Positions 1-8,212 of a stretch of 22,844 bases of DNA are shown here, one piece after another (the stretch's first letter is position 1; each line of letters opens with the position of its first letter). A model generated the notes under the pieces. That model searched no databases. It was given only the letters and a program-made list of their open reading frames with translations, and was not told where the DNA came from. The translations under genes were made by a program, and so were the position numbers. Source of the stretch: Pseudomonadota bacterium. Its GTDB lineage: Bacteria > Pseudomonadota > Gammaproteobacteria > Pseudomonadales > Azotimanducaceae. Location of the stretch: contig JAQBYL010000009.1 of the NCBI GenBank assembly GCA_027622495.1, positions 1 through 22,844 of the forward strand, in the 5' to 3' direction.

Positions 1-220
1 TACCGCGCGTGACGATGTTGCGTCCGGTGTCACCGGCGATGATGTTCAAACCGGTATTGCGGTTGAACGCATCGATAGCTTCCGCTTCAATCAAAGAGAC
101 AATTGCATCGCTGCCTGCGTGTCGATCACCGACAAGGCCGGCATCAGCCGACAACCGTGCATTGTTGACCGGCATCAGCGTGGCGCCGTGTTGAGGCGAG
201 CTCAATATCGCTTCGATCAT
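1..220 (-). CDS. MOSC domain-containing protein (N-terminal part, cut by window edge)
   Basis: Reading leftward from the ATG at 220-218 gives an open frame of 73 codons that runs off the window. The visible residues include GDRHAG (about 32-37) and GRNIVTRG near the edge, the pattern found in MOSC domains, the sulfur-carrier fold shared with molybdenum-cofactor sulfurases and YiiM-type proteins. MOSC proteins use a conserved cysteine further downstream, which is outside the window, so catalytic competence cannot be judged. The gene is divergent from the DUF3604 gene, with a 116-bp gap that must hold both promoters. Small stand-alone MOSC proteins of this kind are usually of unknown substrate. 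Family assignment is fairly secure from the two motifs; function is not. Confidence 0.72.
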   Translation of the reverse strand, partial: MIEAILSSPQHGATLMPVNNARLSADAGLVGDRHAGSDAIVSLIEAEAIDAFNRNTGLNIIAGDTGRNIVTRG

Positions 221-336
221 TGGCTAGAACCTGTTACATCAACGGGAAAATCATATCAGGCGAAAACGATCAATACCCTAACAAAATAGCTCTGATCTTC
301 GTTAGTATGGCAACGATGAATCACGGAGGAATCACA

Positions 337-2269
337 ATGAAGACAATGCTGGCCCTACTGCTCGCAGCTGGATTTGCAATCGGCCGACCTGCTGCGGCTC
401 AAGACGCAGGCGTGCCAACTGCCGCAAGTCTGTCGCCCTTGTATACGGGGGAAGCGTATTCGCCCTATGCTGAGCGCGGTTTCGCCGAACGACCTCTGTG
501 GGGTGACTCTCACCTGCATACATCGATGTCGATGGACGCAGGCCTGTTTGGCAACCGGTTGCCGCCACGAGAAGCCTATCGATTCGCACGCGGTGAACAG
601 GTTGTCAGTTCTACCGGTCAGCCGCTACGCCTGTCTCGTCCGCTGGACTGGCTGGTCGTGGCAGATCATTCAGACGGCATGGGGATGATCGACGATCTCA
701 AAGCGGGAACACCCGAACTGCTTGCCTTTGAACAGGCTGCGCGCTGGAATAAGGGTCTGCGAACTGGAGGTCAGGCCGCGGTCGATGCCGCCTTAGACCT
801 GATCGGCAACTTTTCGCAGGGAACCATCGAACCCAAACTGATCGAACTCTACTCACCCGGCTCCAAGGTCTACCGGACGTTATGGGAGGGTGTCATCAAG
901 GAGGCCGAAGCGTTTAACGATCCCGGTCGTTTTACTGCATTTATTGGTTTCGAATGGACCTCGTTGATCAATGGCAACAATATGCACAGAGTCGTGATCT
1001 TCCGTGATGACGGTGATCGCGCGAGGCAGGTTGAACCGTTCATTCAAACGGCGCCAATCGGCAGCCCCGACCCGCGTGATCTTTGGGCGTATCTGAGTAA
1101 CTACGAGACCCGGACCGGTGGCGACATCCTCGCGATACCTCACAACGGTAACCTGTCGAATGGAATCATGTTTCCACTGCAGGCCCAATGGAACGGTAAA
1201 AAGTTCGACAAGGCCTATGTCACCCAACGCAATAAATGGGAACCACTGGTCGAAGTCACTCAGATTAAAGGGGATGGCGAGGCTCATCCGCTGTTGTCAC
1301 CAGACGATGAATTTGCCGATTACGAAACCTGGGACGTAGGCAACCTGGATCTCTCTGCGGCGAAAACAGCCGACATGCTCGCGGGAGAATATGCCCGCGA
1401 GGCTCTCAAGCGCGGGTTGGCGATCGAGGCGAAGCTCGGTACTAACCCGTACAAGTTCGGTCAGATCGGTGCGACCGACAGCCACACTTCGCTCGCCACG
1501 GCCGAAGAAGATAACTTTTTTCGGCAAGCATGCTGGTACAGAGCCCAGCCCGGGACGCTGGAACCATCCATTCGCGAAGACCGAACAGGGTGAAATCGCT
1601 GGTTGGCAGTCGGTTGCATCGGGGCTCGCGGCGGTCTGGGCGAAGGAGAATACGCGTGAGTCGATCTTCGATGCGATGGAGCGTAAAGAGGTCTATGGCA
1701 CCACCGGTCCACGGATGACGGTGCGTCTGTTCGGCGGCTGGAACTACACGGATCAGGATCTGAATTCACGCATGCCGGCGGTAGTCGGGTATCGAAAAGG
1801 TGTGCCGATGGGTGGCGACCTGCGCCCGGCGACGGCAGAATCGTCAGCACCCACATTCATGGTCTTTGCGCTGCGCGATCCCATCGGTGCGAATCTTGAC
1901 CGAATCCAGATAGTCAAAGGCTGGATGGATGGCAAGGGCGACACGCATGAGAAGGTTTATGACGTCGTGTGGGCAGGAGATCGAACGCCAGATGCCAACG
2001 GCAAGCTGGAAGCGGTCGGCAACACTGTAGATATCAGGAATGCTAACTGGACCAACACGATTGGTGCATCTGAGCTTGGCACGGTCTGGAGTAATCCAGA
2101 TTTCGACGCGAAACGCAAAGCCTTCTACTACGCTCGGGTCCTTGAGATCCCGACACCGCGCTGGACTGCGTACGATGCCTTCAGATATGGCGTCGAGATG
2201 CCCGATGAGGTCCCGATGACCACGCAGGAGCGCGCGTACACTTCACCGATCTGGTACACGCCAGAATGA
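337..2269 (+). pseudogene. DUF3604 family secreted protein, interrupted by a +1 frameshift
   Basis: The ATG at 337 follows GGAGGA (325-330) at good spacing and starts a signal peptide (MKTMLALLLAAGF, cleavage near AAAQ), so longer upstream starts are rejected. GDSHLHT (residues 56-62) resembles the metal-binding opening of PHP-type hydrolases, and DUF3604 proteins are built this way. The frame runs to residue about 395, then a T6 run (1516-1521) throws it off and it stops at 1593. The +1 frame continues directly with family-like sequence (FFGKHAGTEPSPGRWNHPF) to 2269. With one T fewer the product would be about 643 residues, the usual family length. It is probably periplasmic and is the first gene of an operon with the PpiC and HupE genes. 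The lesion may be a true mutation, a homopolymer sequencing error or slippage; the near-intact remainder argues that any decay is recent. Confidence 0.85.
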
Positions 2270-2282
2270 TCGGGTAATTGAT

Positions 2283-3131
2283 ATGAGGCATTTCAAGCGG
2301 CTCCTGCGGGAGCCGCTTTTTCATTTTCTGGTTTGCGGTAGTCTGCTGTTCGGGCTCTACACCATTGTGTCACCGCCTGTGTCAGTACCGCGTAAGAGTA
2401 TTGTTGTAGGGCCGGAACGGATTGCCCAGTTAACCGCCGGTTTTGAAGGTGTGTGGCGGCGTCCGCCTGATGCTGAAGAATTACGCAGGCTGATAGAGAT
2501 GTTCGTTCGCGAAGAAGTTTATTACCGGGAGGCGCTGGCGCTCGGCCTGGATCGCGATGACACGATCATCCGGCGGCGGTTGCAACAGAAGATGGAGTTT
2601 CTGACCGACAGCGGAGCTGATCTGTTGCAACCTGACGAAAGCGATCTTGAAACTTACTACGCTGCCAATGAGCAGAAGTTTCGCCATTCACCGCGTATCG
2701 CTCTGCAGCAGATATATCTCGGTCAGAAGCCGATGGCCGACGAGATTTCTAAAGCGCTCACTGCGCTGCGCACGGATAGCGAGGCAGATCCGGCGCAGTG
2801 GGGTGAACGCACCCTGCTGCCTGCACAAGTAGCCCTTTCTGCGCCCAATGCGATTGATGGGGTGTTCGGTACGGGATTTTTTGATGAGCTCGAAAACCAG
2901 CCGGTGAATCAGTGGTCAGGTCCGGTCGAGTCGGGTTATGGCTTGCACCTTGTTCGTGTGCTTGAGCGGGAACCCGGCCGTTTGCGGCCGTTGGTGGAAG
3001 TCCGTGAGGTGCTCGAGCGCGAGTGGAAAGCAGAAAAAGCGCAGGAAATGCGCGAAGAAATCTACTTCCGATTGAGCGAGGGTTACGACATCGAACTACC
3101 GGAAGAACTTACCGTACCGCCGAGCCCATGA
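2283..3131 (+). CDS. PpiC-type peptidyl-prolyl cis-trans isomerase, membrane-anchored
   Basis: A 282-residue protein with a short cytoplasmic start (RLLREPLFHF), one transmembrane anchor (about residues 14-31, FLVCGSLLFGLYTIV), a charged helical stretch rich in Arg/Glu, and a parvulin-like domain from about 120 to 260. The segment VFGTGFF...SGYGLHLVRV matches the glycine-rich C-terminal part of parvulin rotamases. It is therefore likely a periplasm-facing foldase of the SurA/PpiD/PrsA type. It starts 13 bp after the DUF3604 stop and ends in an ATGA overlap with the HupE gene, so it sits in a co-translated operon. A plausible role is folding the secreted DUF3604 protein, but this is inference from context. 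The ribosome-binding site is weak, which fits translational coupling to the gene upstream. Confidence 0.85.
   Translation: MRHFKRLLREPLFHFLVCGSLLFGLYTIVSPPVSVPRKSIVVGPERIAQLTAGFEGVWRRPPDAEELRRLIEMFVREEVYYREALALGLDRDDTIIRRRLQQKMEFLTDSGADLLQPDESDLETYYAANEQKFRHSPRIALQQIYLGQKPMADEISKALTALRTDSEADPAQWGERTLLPAQVALSAPNAIDGVFGTGFFDELENQPVNQWSGPVESGYGLHLVRVLEREPGRLRPLVEVREVLEREWKAEKAQEMREEIYFRLSEGYDIELPEELTVPPSP
2295..2321 (+). terminator. terminator-like hairpin inside the 5' end of the PpiC gene
   Basis: AAGCGGCTCC (2295-2304) and GGAGCCGCTT (2309-2318) form a perfect 10-bp stem around a TGCG tetraloop, followed by a run of five T (2317-2321). This is a textbook intrinsic terminator shape, but it lies in codons 5-13 of the PpiC reading frame and encodes the conserved-looking RLLREPL motif. 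It could end or attenuate transcription after the DUF3604 gene, or be a by-product of the encoded peptide. Confidence 0.5.
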
Positions 3132-4147
3132 AACGCGCTTTGTTCCACCTCCTGTGCGCAGGTTTGCTTCTCACCGGGTCAGGCATCAGCGCGGTTGTTC
3201 ACGGTCATGCGTTGCAACCCGGCTATCTCGAGATGCGGCAGATCGACGAGACGCTGTTTGCGGTCACCTGGAAAAAACCTGCGGTAGAAGGTGTGCCCAT
3301 GGCGATTGCGGTCACACTCCCGCAGCAATGTGATCCGCGGGAAGAAGGCCCGCTGGTGTGGGATGGAAGCGCCTACTACGCGCGTTGGACAACAACCTGC
3401 ACGGGCGGTCTGCCGGGGGGCACGCTCACCATCAACGGGCTCGAGCACACCTCCACAGACGTGCTGGTTCGCATCGGCTTCGCCGATGGTGCCACGGGTA
3501 CGCATCGTCTGACACCCACAGATCCATCCTTCATCCTGCCGAGCCAACCCGACCGTCTGGAGGTTGTGCGCACCTATTCTTCTTTTGGTGTTGAGCACAT
3601 CCTGCTCGGTATCGACCATCTTCTGTTTATTTTTGCTCTATTGTTACTGGTGAAAGGTGCGCGCAGAATTGTGGCGACAGTCACGGCATTCACCGTCGCC
3701 CACAGTATTACGCTCGCGGGTGTGACACTCGGCTGGGTACAGATGCCTGGTCCGCCCGTTGAAGCAACCATCGCCTTGAGTATTGCGTTCGTCGCGGCAG
3801 AAATTCTGCACAGCCGGCAAGCCAGACCGGGCATGACAGAACGTTATCCGTGGGTGGTGGCATTCACGTTCGGTCTGCTGCACGGGTTCGGTTTTGCCGG
3901 TGCGCTGGCGGAGGTTGGTTTGCCGGTGGGCGAGATTCCACTTGCTCTGTTGTTTTTCAACCTGGGTGTTGAAATCGGCCAGTTGCTGTTCATCGCCGGT
4001 GTGTATGCTGGATTTTTTCTGTTACGCCATGTCGCACGGTTGGCAGGTGCATCTGCCATAACCTGGGGAACTGGCGCGGCGGCCTATACGATCGGCTGCC
4101 TCGCCATGTTCTGGGTGGTGCAGCGCACGCTGCTGTTTTTTACCTGA
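3128..4147 (+). CDS. HupE/UreJ family membrane protein
   Basis: The ATG at 3128 overlaps the TGA of the PpiC gene (ATGA) and opens a signal peptide (LFHLLCAGLLLTGSGISA), so the in-frame extension back to 3023 is rejected. The product has 339 residues. An extracytoplasmic beta-rich region of about 140 residues is followed by about six transmembrane helices. The membrane part carries GVEHILLGIDHLLF and FGLLHGFGFAG, the histidine-containing motifs of the HupE/UreJ_2 family, whose members are linked to nickel or cobalt transport in hydrogenase and urease systems. No hydrogenase or urease genes are present here. The extended N-terminal domain is typical of the longer subgroup found beside PpiC and DUF3604 genes. 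The transported metal, if any, cannot be deduced. Confidence 0.85.
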   Translation: MKRALFHLLCAGLLLTGSGISAVVHGHALQPGYLEMRQIDETLFAVTWKKPAVEGVPMAIAVTLPQQCDPREEGPLVWDGSAYYARWTTTCTGGLPGGTLTINGLEHTSTDVLVRIGFADGATGTHRLTPTDPSFILPSQPDRLEVVRTYSSFGVEHILLGIDHLLFIFALLLLVKGARRIVATVTAFTVAHSITLAGVTLGWVQMPGPPVEATIALSIAFVAAEILHSRQARPGMTERYPWVVAFTFGLLHGFGFAGALAEVGLPVGEIPLALLFFNLGVEIGQLLFIAGVYAGFFLLRHVARLAGASAITWGTGAAAYTIGCLAMFWVVQRTLLFFT

Positions 4148-4156
4148 CTGTTGGTA

Positions 4157-4537
4157 TCAGGCGAAGAACAGCCACACTGAACACACCAACCCACCTGCGA
4201 AAGCCAGCGACCTGACCGGCGCCAGGTCTGTTACGTAAGTGATTGCATGCACAATGCGAAAGGCGACCCAGGCCATTGCCAGATTGGCTGAGGTAACCGG
4301 ATCTGCATTGCTCAAGTGAGCTACAAACACAGCGATGCCGAAGACGGTCAGTGCCTCCCAGGCATTGAGCTGAGCGTAGACTGCGCGTTCGCCAGTGCCG
4401 GTCAGTTCGGCCGACTGCCGGCGAGGCAGATTGTTGTCTACACTACCAAGCTGAGCTTTCTTAAAGTAAGCGGAAACGCCGGTAAGAACGTAGGGGATGA
4501 TCAGACCGATCAACAGGCACCAGAACGGTGTTGTCAT
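4157..4537 (-). CDS. MAPEG family membrane protein
   Basis: A 126-residue protein with four predicted hydrophobic segments and the MAPEG signature around RAVYAQLNAWEAL (about residues 51-63), where the Arg, Asn and Glu are characteristic. MAPEG proteins are glutathione-dependent or related membrane enzymes; the bacterial members like this one are mostly of unknown substrate. AAGGAG precedes the ATG at good spacing. It lies 41 bp downstream of ahcY on the same strand and is probably the last gene of the sahR-ahcY transcript. It ends 9 bp from the convergent HupE gene. The family call is firm; enzymatic activity and any link to sulfur or SAM metabolism are inference. Confidence 0.85.
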   Translation of the reverse strand: MTTPFWCLLIGLIIPYVLTGVSAYFKKAQLGSVDNNLPRRQSAELTGTGERAVYAQLNAWEALTVFGIAVFVAHLSNADPVTSANLAMAWVAFRIVHAITYVTDLAPVRSLAFAGGLVCSVWLFFA

Positions 4538-4578
4538 GCTTCTCTCCTTGCGCTCGAGGCTTGCGCTTTCGAACGCGA

Positions 4579-5943
4579 TCAGTATTTATAGGTTTCGGGT
4601 TTGTACGGACCTTCCTGATCAACACCAATGTATTCGGCCTGATGTTTGGTCAAGGTGGTTACAGTACCACCAAAGCCACGCACCATCATCAGAGCAACTT
4701 CTTCGTCGAGCTTCTTCGGCAGGACTTCCACGGTCAGGGGTGCGCGTTGATTTTCCGGCTGGTCAGCCCAGCGCTGTTCATACAGGTGCATCTGCGCCAG
4801 AACCTGATTCGCGAAAGAACCGTCCATGATCCGTGAGGGGTGACCCATGGCGTTACCCAGGTTAACCAGTCGACCCTCTGAAAGCAGAATCAGGTAATCA
4901 CTTGTGTCTTCACTACGGAAGATCTGGTGAACCTGGTCCTTGATCTGATCCCAGCGCCAGTTGTCGCGCATATATCTGGTATCGATTTCGTTGTCGAAGT
5001 GGCCGATGTTGCAGACGATGGCGCCTTTCTTGAGGGTCTGCAGCATGCTTGCGTCGCACACGCCCGTGTTGCCAGTGCAGGTGACGATCAGATCGGTGTC
5101 TGACAGCAGACGGGTGTCGATGTCTTTAACAGCGCCGGTATTGTTGCCGTTCAGATACGGTGAAACCACCTCGTAGCCGTCCATGCACGCCTGCATGGCG
5201 CAGATCGGATCGATCTCAACAACGCGGACGATCATGCCTTCCTGACGCAGACTCTGGGCGCTGCCCTTGCCGACATCACCATAGCCCAGAACCAGCGCGC
5301 GTTTGCCGGCCATCAGCATGTCGGTACCGCGTTTGATGGCATCGTTCAGGCTGTGGCGGCAGCCATATTTGTTGTCGTTCTTTGACTTGGTAACAGAATC
5401 GTTCACGTTGATGGCGGGGATCTTGAGCTTGCCTTCGGCCATCATCTCGTAGAGGCGATGTACACCGGTGGTTGTTTCTTCGCTCACGCCGTGGATAGTC
5501 TTGAGCATCGCGGGATATTCGTCGTGGATGATCTGGGTCAGATCGCCGCCATCGTCGAGCAGAAGGTTAGCGTTCCACGGTTTACCATCCTTGAGGATGG
5601 TTTGCTTGATGCACCATTCGTACTCTTCTTCGGTCTCGCCCTTCCACGCAAACACGGGGATCCCGGCAGCAGCCATGGCGGCGGCAGCGTGATCCTGGGT
5701 GGAGAAGATGTTGCACGATGACCAGCGCACTTCAGCACCGAGCGCAACCAGGGTCTCGATCAGAACCGCGGTCTGAATGGTCATGTGAATGCAGCCAATA
5801 ATCTTTGCGTCTTTCAGCGGCTGGTCGGCGCGATATCTTTCACGCAGCGTGATCAGCGCCGGCATTTCGGATTCAGCCAGGCGGATTTCTTTACGGCCGA
5901 AATCAGCAAGATTGATGTTGGCGACTTTGTAGTCATTCCTCAT
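4579..5943 (-). CDS. ahcY: S-adenosylhomocysteinase (adenosylhomocysteine hydrolase)
   Basis: Cytoplasmic NAD-dependent enzyme that splits S-adenosylhomocysteine into homocysteine and adenosine, clearing the product inhibitor of methyltransferases and feeding the methionine cycle. The 454-residue sequence is full length. Recognisable parts are the substrate-binding start (GCIHMTIQTAVLIETL, SSCNIFSTQDHAAAA), the catalytic-region motif NVNDSVTKSKNDN, the Rossmann nucleotide-binding loop GYGDVGKGSA, GHFDNEID, and the C-terminal tail ending KPETYKY, which reaches into the neighbouring subunit's NAD site in this family. The ATG is preceded by AAAGGA at good spacing and starts 2 bp after the regulator gene ends, so the two are co-transcribed. 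The upstream gene is the likely controller. Assignment is as certain as sequence alone permits. Confidence 0.98.
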   Translation of the reverse strand: MRNDYKVANINLADFGRKEIRLAESEMPALITLRERYRADQPLKDAKIIGCIHMTIQTAVLIETLVALGAEVRWSSCNIFSTQDHAAAAMAAAGIPVFAWKGETEEEYEWCIKQTILKDGKPWNANLLLDDGGDLTQIIHDEYPAMLKTIHGVSEETTTGVHRLYEMMAEGKLKIPAINVNDSVTKSKNDNKYGCRHSLNDAIKRGTDMLMAGKRALVLGYGDVGKGSAQSLRQEGMIVRVVEIDPICAMQACMDGYEVVSPYLNGNNTGAVKDIDTRLLSDTDLIVTCTGNTGVCDASMLQTLKKGAIVCNIGHFDNEIDTRYMRDNWRWDQIKDQVHQIFRSEDTSDYLILLSEGRLVNLGNAMGHPSRIMDGSFANQVLAQMHLYEQRWADQPENQRAPLTVEVLPKKLDEEVALMMVRGFGGTVTTLTKHQAEYIGVDQEGPYKPETYKY

Positions 5944-5945
5944 GG

Positions 5946-6902
5946 TCAGTCCTTTGTGTAACTCAAGATTTGGATGCGGAAGCCGTTTTTCTGAGCGAGA
6001 AACTGGGCGGCATCGGGGGTGAACCCGGCTTTAACTGCCCAGTTGTTCAAGTCATCAGTGTCAAAGCCGAGCCACAGATCGCCGCAGGCGGTCTGGACCC
6101 ATTCGTTGTCGTGTGCACACAGTTCGGCCACGACCAGACCTCCCCCCGGCTTCAACACGCCGAAGGCCTGTTGAAAAAACCTGCCCGGGGAGGGCAGATG
6201 GTGGACAACCATGGCGGCCACAACAAAATTGTACTTACGGATGCGGGGTAGCCGGCTGAAGTCGCGCTCGATCAGACGCACGTTGTTCAGGTTGCTGACT
6301 TTTGCGCTTGATTTGTCGAGCATGGTGCGTGAACTATCGATACCGACAACCTGCTCGAACAGCCCAGCGAGCGTTTCGAGCACTTCACCATCGCCCGGGC
6401 CTACCTCGATCGCAGCCTGGGTGTCGGTCTTCAGATGTTGCCACAACTCAATAATGCTATTGGTGTAGGCGCTGGATGGGCAGATCAGTGTCTGCTGTGT
6501 TGTCAGCGAATCTTCGTTGGAGATAAAAAATGCTTCGCTCTGCTGACGCCTTTGCTCATGCACTTCTTCAACGGATTTAGCTATGGCCGGTGCCAGATTG
6601 GCTTCGTCGATGGTCCGGAAAATTTCCGCCAGCAGATGCGATTTTTGTGGTGATCGACGGTAATAGATGTTGTTGCCTTCACGGCGTCGTGCAACAAGGC
6701 CGGCGTTGTGCAGAACCTTGAGATGGTGGCTTAGAGCGGGTTGAGCGATCGAGAAGATATGGCACAACTCAAGAACCCCGAATGAGTCGTGGTGCAGAAC
6801 ACGCAGCACAGAAGCCCGCAGGTGGTCACCGGCTGCTTTGGTCAGTGCAACGAACTCGTCAATGACCGGATTGTGCGGCACGCGAAGAGCGGCGTTCGCC
6901 AA
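5946..6902 (-). CDS. sahR: ArsR-family regulator fused to a SAM-methyltransferase domain, SahR-like
   Basis: 318 residues in two parts. A winged helix-turn-helix of ArsR type occupies about 15-90 (LSHHLKVLHNAGLVARRREG, wing at NNIYYRRS). A class I methyltransferase-like domain follows, with the SAM-binding loop EVGPGDG at about 166-172 and a hydrophobic VVHHLPSPG segment. The classical metal-site motif ELCVCD is replaced by ELCHIF, so metal sensing is unlikely. SahR regulators of Proteobacteria are ArsR-family repressors of SAM-cycle genes released by S-adenosylhomocysteine; the position directly upstream of ahcY fits that role. The start is inferred as TTG at 6902, because AAGGA (6915-6911) sits 8 nt before it and no better in-frame ATG exists. 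SAH binding and lack of methyltransferase activity are inference. Confidence 0.85.
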   Translation of the reverse strand: MANAALRVPHNPVIDEFVALTKAAGDHLRASVLRVLHHDSFGVLELCHIFSIAQPALSHHLKVLHNAGLVARRREGNNIYYRRSPQKSHLLAEIFRTIDEANLAPAIAKSVEEVHEQRRQQSEAFFISNEDSLTTQQTLICPSSAYTNSIIELWQHLKTDTQAAIEVGPGDGEVLETLAGLFEQVVGIDSSRTMLDKSSAKVSNLNNVRLIERDFSRLPRIRKYNFVVAAMVVHHLPSPGRFFQQAFGVLKPGGGLVVAELCAHDNEWVQTACGDLWLGFDTDDLNNWAVKAGFTPDAAQFLAQKNGFRIQILSYTKD

Positions 6903-6960
6903 AACTCATATCCTTCGACCTGATCAGGCCGGGCATGCTAACAGCGTCGAGCAAGTACAT

Positions 6961-6978
6961 CAAAATATTTTTATATTG
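6961..6978. promoter_or_regulatory. candidate SahR operator in the divergent promoter region
   Basis: An AT-rich imperfect palindrome, CAA-a-ATA-tttt-TAT-a-TTG (six of nine pairs symmetrical), stands out in an otherwise mixed 148-bp gap. It is 58 bp upstream of the regulator's TTG start and 72 bp upstream of the aminotransferase ATG. ArsR-family dimers bind sites of this size and symmetry. One site could control both transcripts. No consensus was computed, so the identity of the binding protein is inference. Confidence 0.4.
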
Positions 6979-7050
6979 GGTTTCGTGAAAAAGACTGTCA
7001 CAATACCGCGGTCTTCAAATTCTGTGATCCGGTTGGCAAATTTTTAGTCT

Positions 7051-8212
7051 ATGAGCGGCGCTACACCCCCTCCCGGCAGCAAGTTGCCCGGTGTTGGTAC
7101 AACGATCTTCACCGTGATGTCACAAATGGCGGCGGAAGAACAGGCACTGAATCTGTCGCAGGGATTTCCCGACTTCGACGGACCAGCGGCACTGCTTGCG
7201 CACGTTCAGTACTACCTGACCCACGGCCATAATCAGTATCCGCCCATGATGGGTGTACAGAGTCTGCGTGAGGCCATCTCGGGCAAGGTCGCCGCGTTAT
7301 ACGGCCTCGTGGCTGACCCTGATCGCGAGATCACAGTCACCTCGGGTGCTACTGAGGCTTTGTTCTGTGCGATCGCATCGGTTGTGCGGTCTGGTGATGA
7401 AGTGATCGTTTTCGACCCCGCCTACGACTCCTACGAACCTGCTGTGATTCTGCAGGGGGGGATCACCAGGCATGTGCCGCTGCAGGGTGCCGATTTTCAC
7501 GTGGACTGGAATCGGGTGCAGGATGCGATCAATGACAGAACCCGGCTGATCATCATCAACACCCCGCACAATCCGACCGGCAGTGTGTGGTCAAAGCACG
7601 ATCCGCGATCGCGATGTGTTCATCCTTTCGGATGAAGTTTATGAGCACATTATATTTGATGATGTGAAACACCAGAGCATGTGCCGGCATCCAGACCTGT
7701 TTGCTCGCAGCTTTGTGGTGTCATCGTTCGGTAAGACCTATCACACCACTGGCTGGAAAGTCGGCTACTGTGTAGCTCCTGCGGCTCTGACCACTGAATT
7801 CCGTAAAGTGCACCAGTTCGTTACCTTCACCACAAACACGCCGATGCAACTTGGTCTTGCCGACTTTCTTGCCAGCACACCGGAACATCATCTTGAGCTC
7901 GGCGGTTTTTATCAGCACAAACGTGATCTGTTCTGCTCGTTGCTCAAGGATTCAGCGTTTACCTTTACACCCAGCGCGGGGACTTACTTTCAACTGCTCG
8001 ATTACCATGTTTTCAGCAATGAAAAAGACACCGATCTGGCGGTTCGACTGACACGCGAGGCCAAGATTGCCTCGATCCCCATCTCGGTCTTCTATGACCC
8101 CGCCAATGCTGATGCCATCGCCGATGCACCGCGCGTGCTGCGTTTCTGCTTTGCCAAGGAAGACGCCACGCTGGAAGCGGCGGCCCGGATATTATGCCAA
8201 CTGGATCGCTGA
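7051..8212 (+). pseudogene. methionine/glutamine aminotransferase (YbdL-like), broken by an internal deletion
   Basis: Class I/II PLP aminotransferase related to E. coli YbdL and glutamine transaminase K, which transfer amino groups between glutamine or methionine and 2-oxo acids. The first frame carries LSQGFPDF, TSGATEA, FDPAYDSYEP and NTPHNPTGSVW, then goes off frame and ends at 7635. The second frame resumes with RDVFILSDEVYEHI and the PLP-lysine motif SSFGKTYHTTGWKVGY and ends at 8212. Only 22 bp separate the SVW and DVF codons, where relatives have about 15 residues, so roughly 23 bp appear deleted, which shifts the frame. Restored, the protein would be about 395 residues. The 3' end overlaps the omega-amidase start by 19 bp. 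The two fragments are unlikely to work separately because the deletion sits between the substrate/PLP motifs. Confidence 0.82.

Noticed and set aside
3023..3127. 35-codon extension of the HupE protein upstream of 3128
   Set aside because: It overlaps the end of the PpiC gene and would hide the signal peptide; the ATGA overlap marks the real start.
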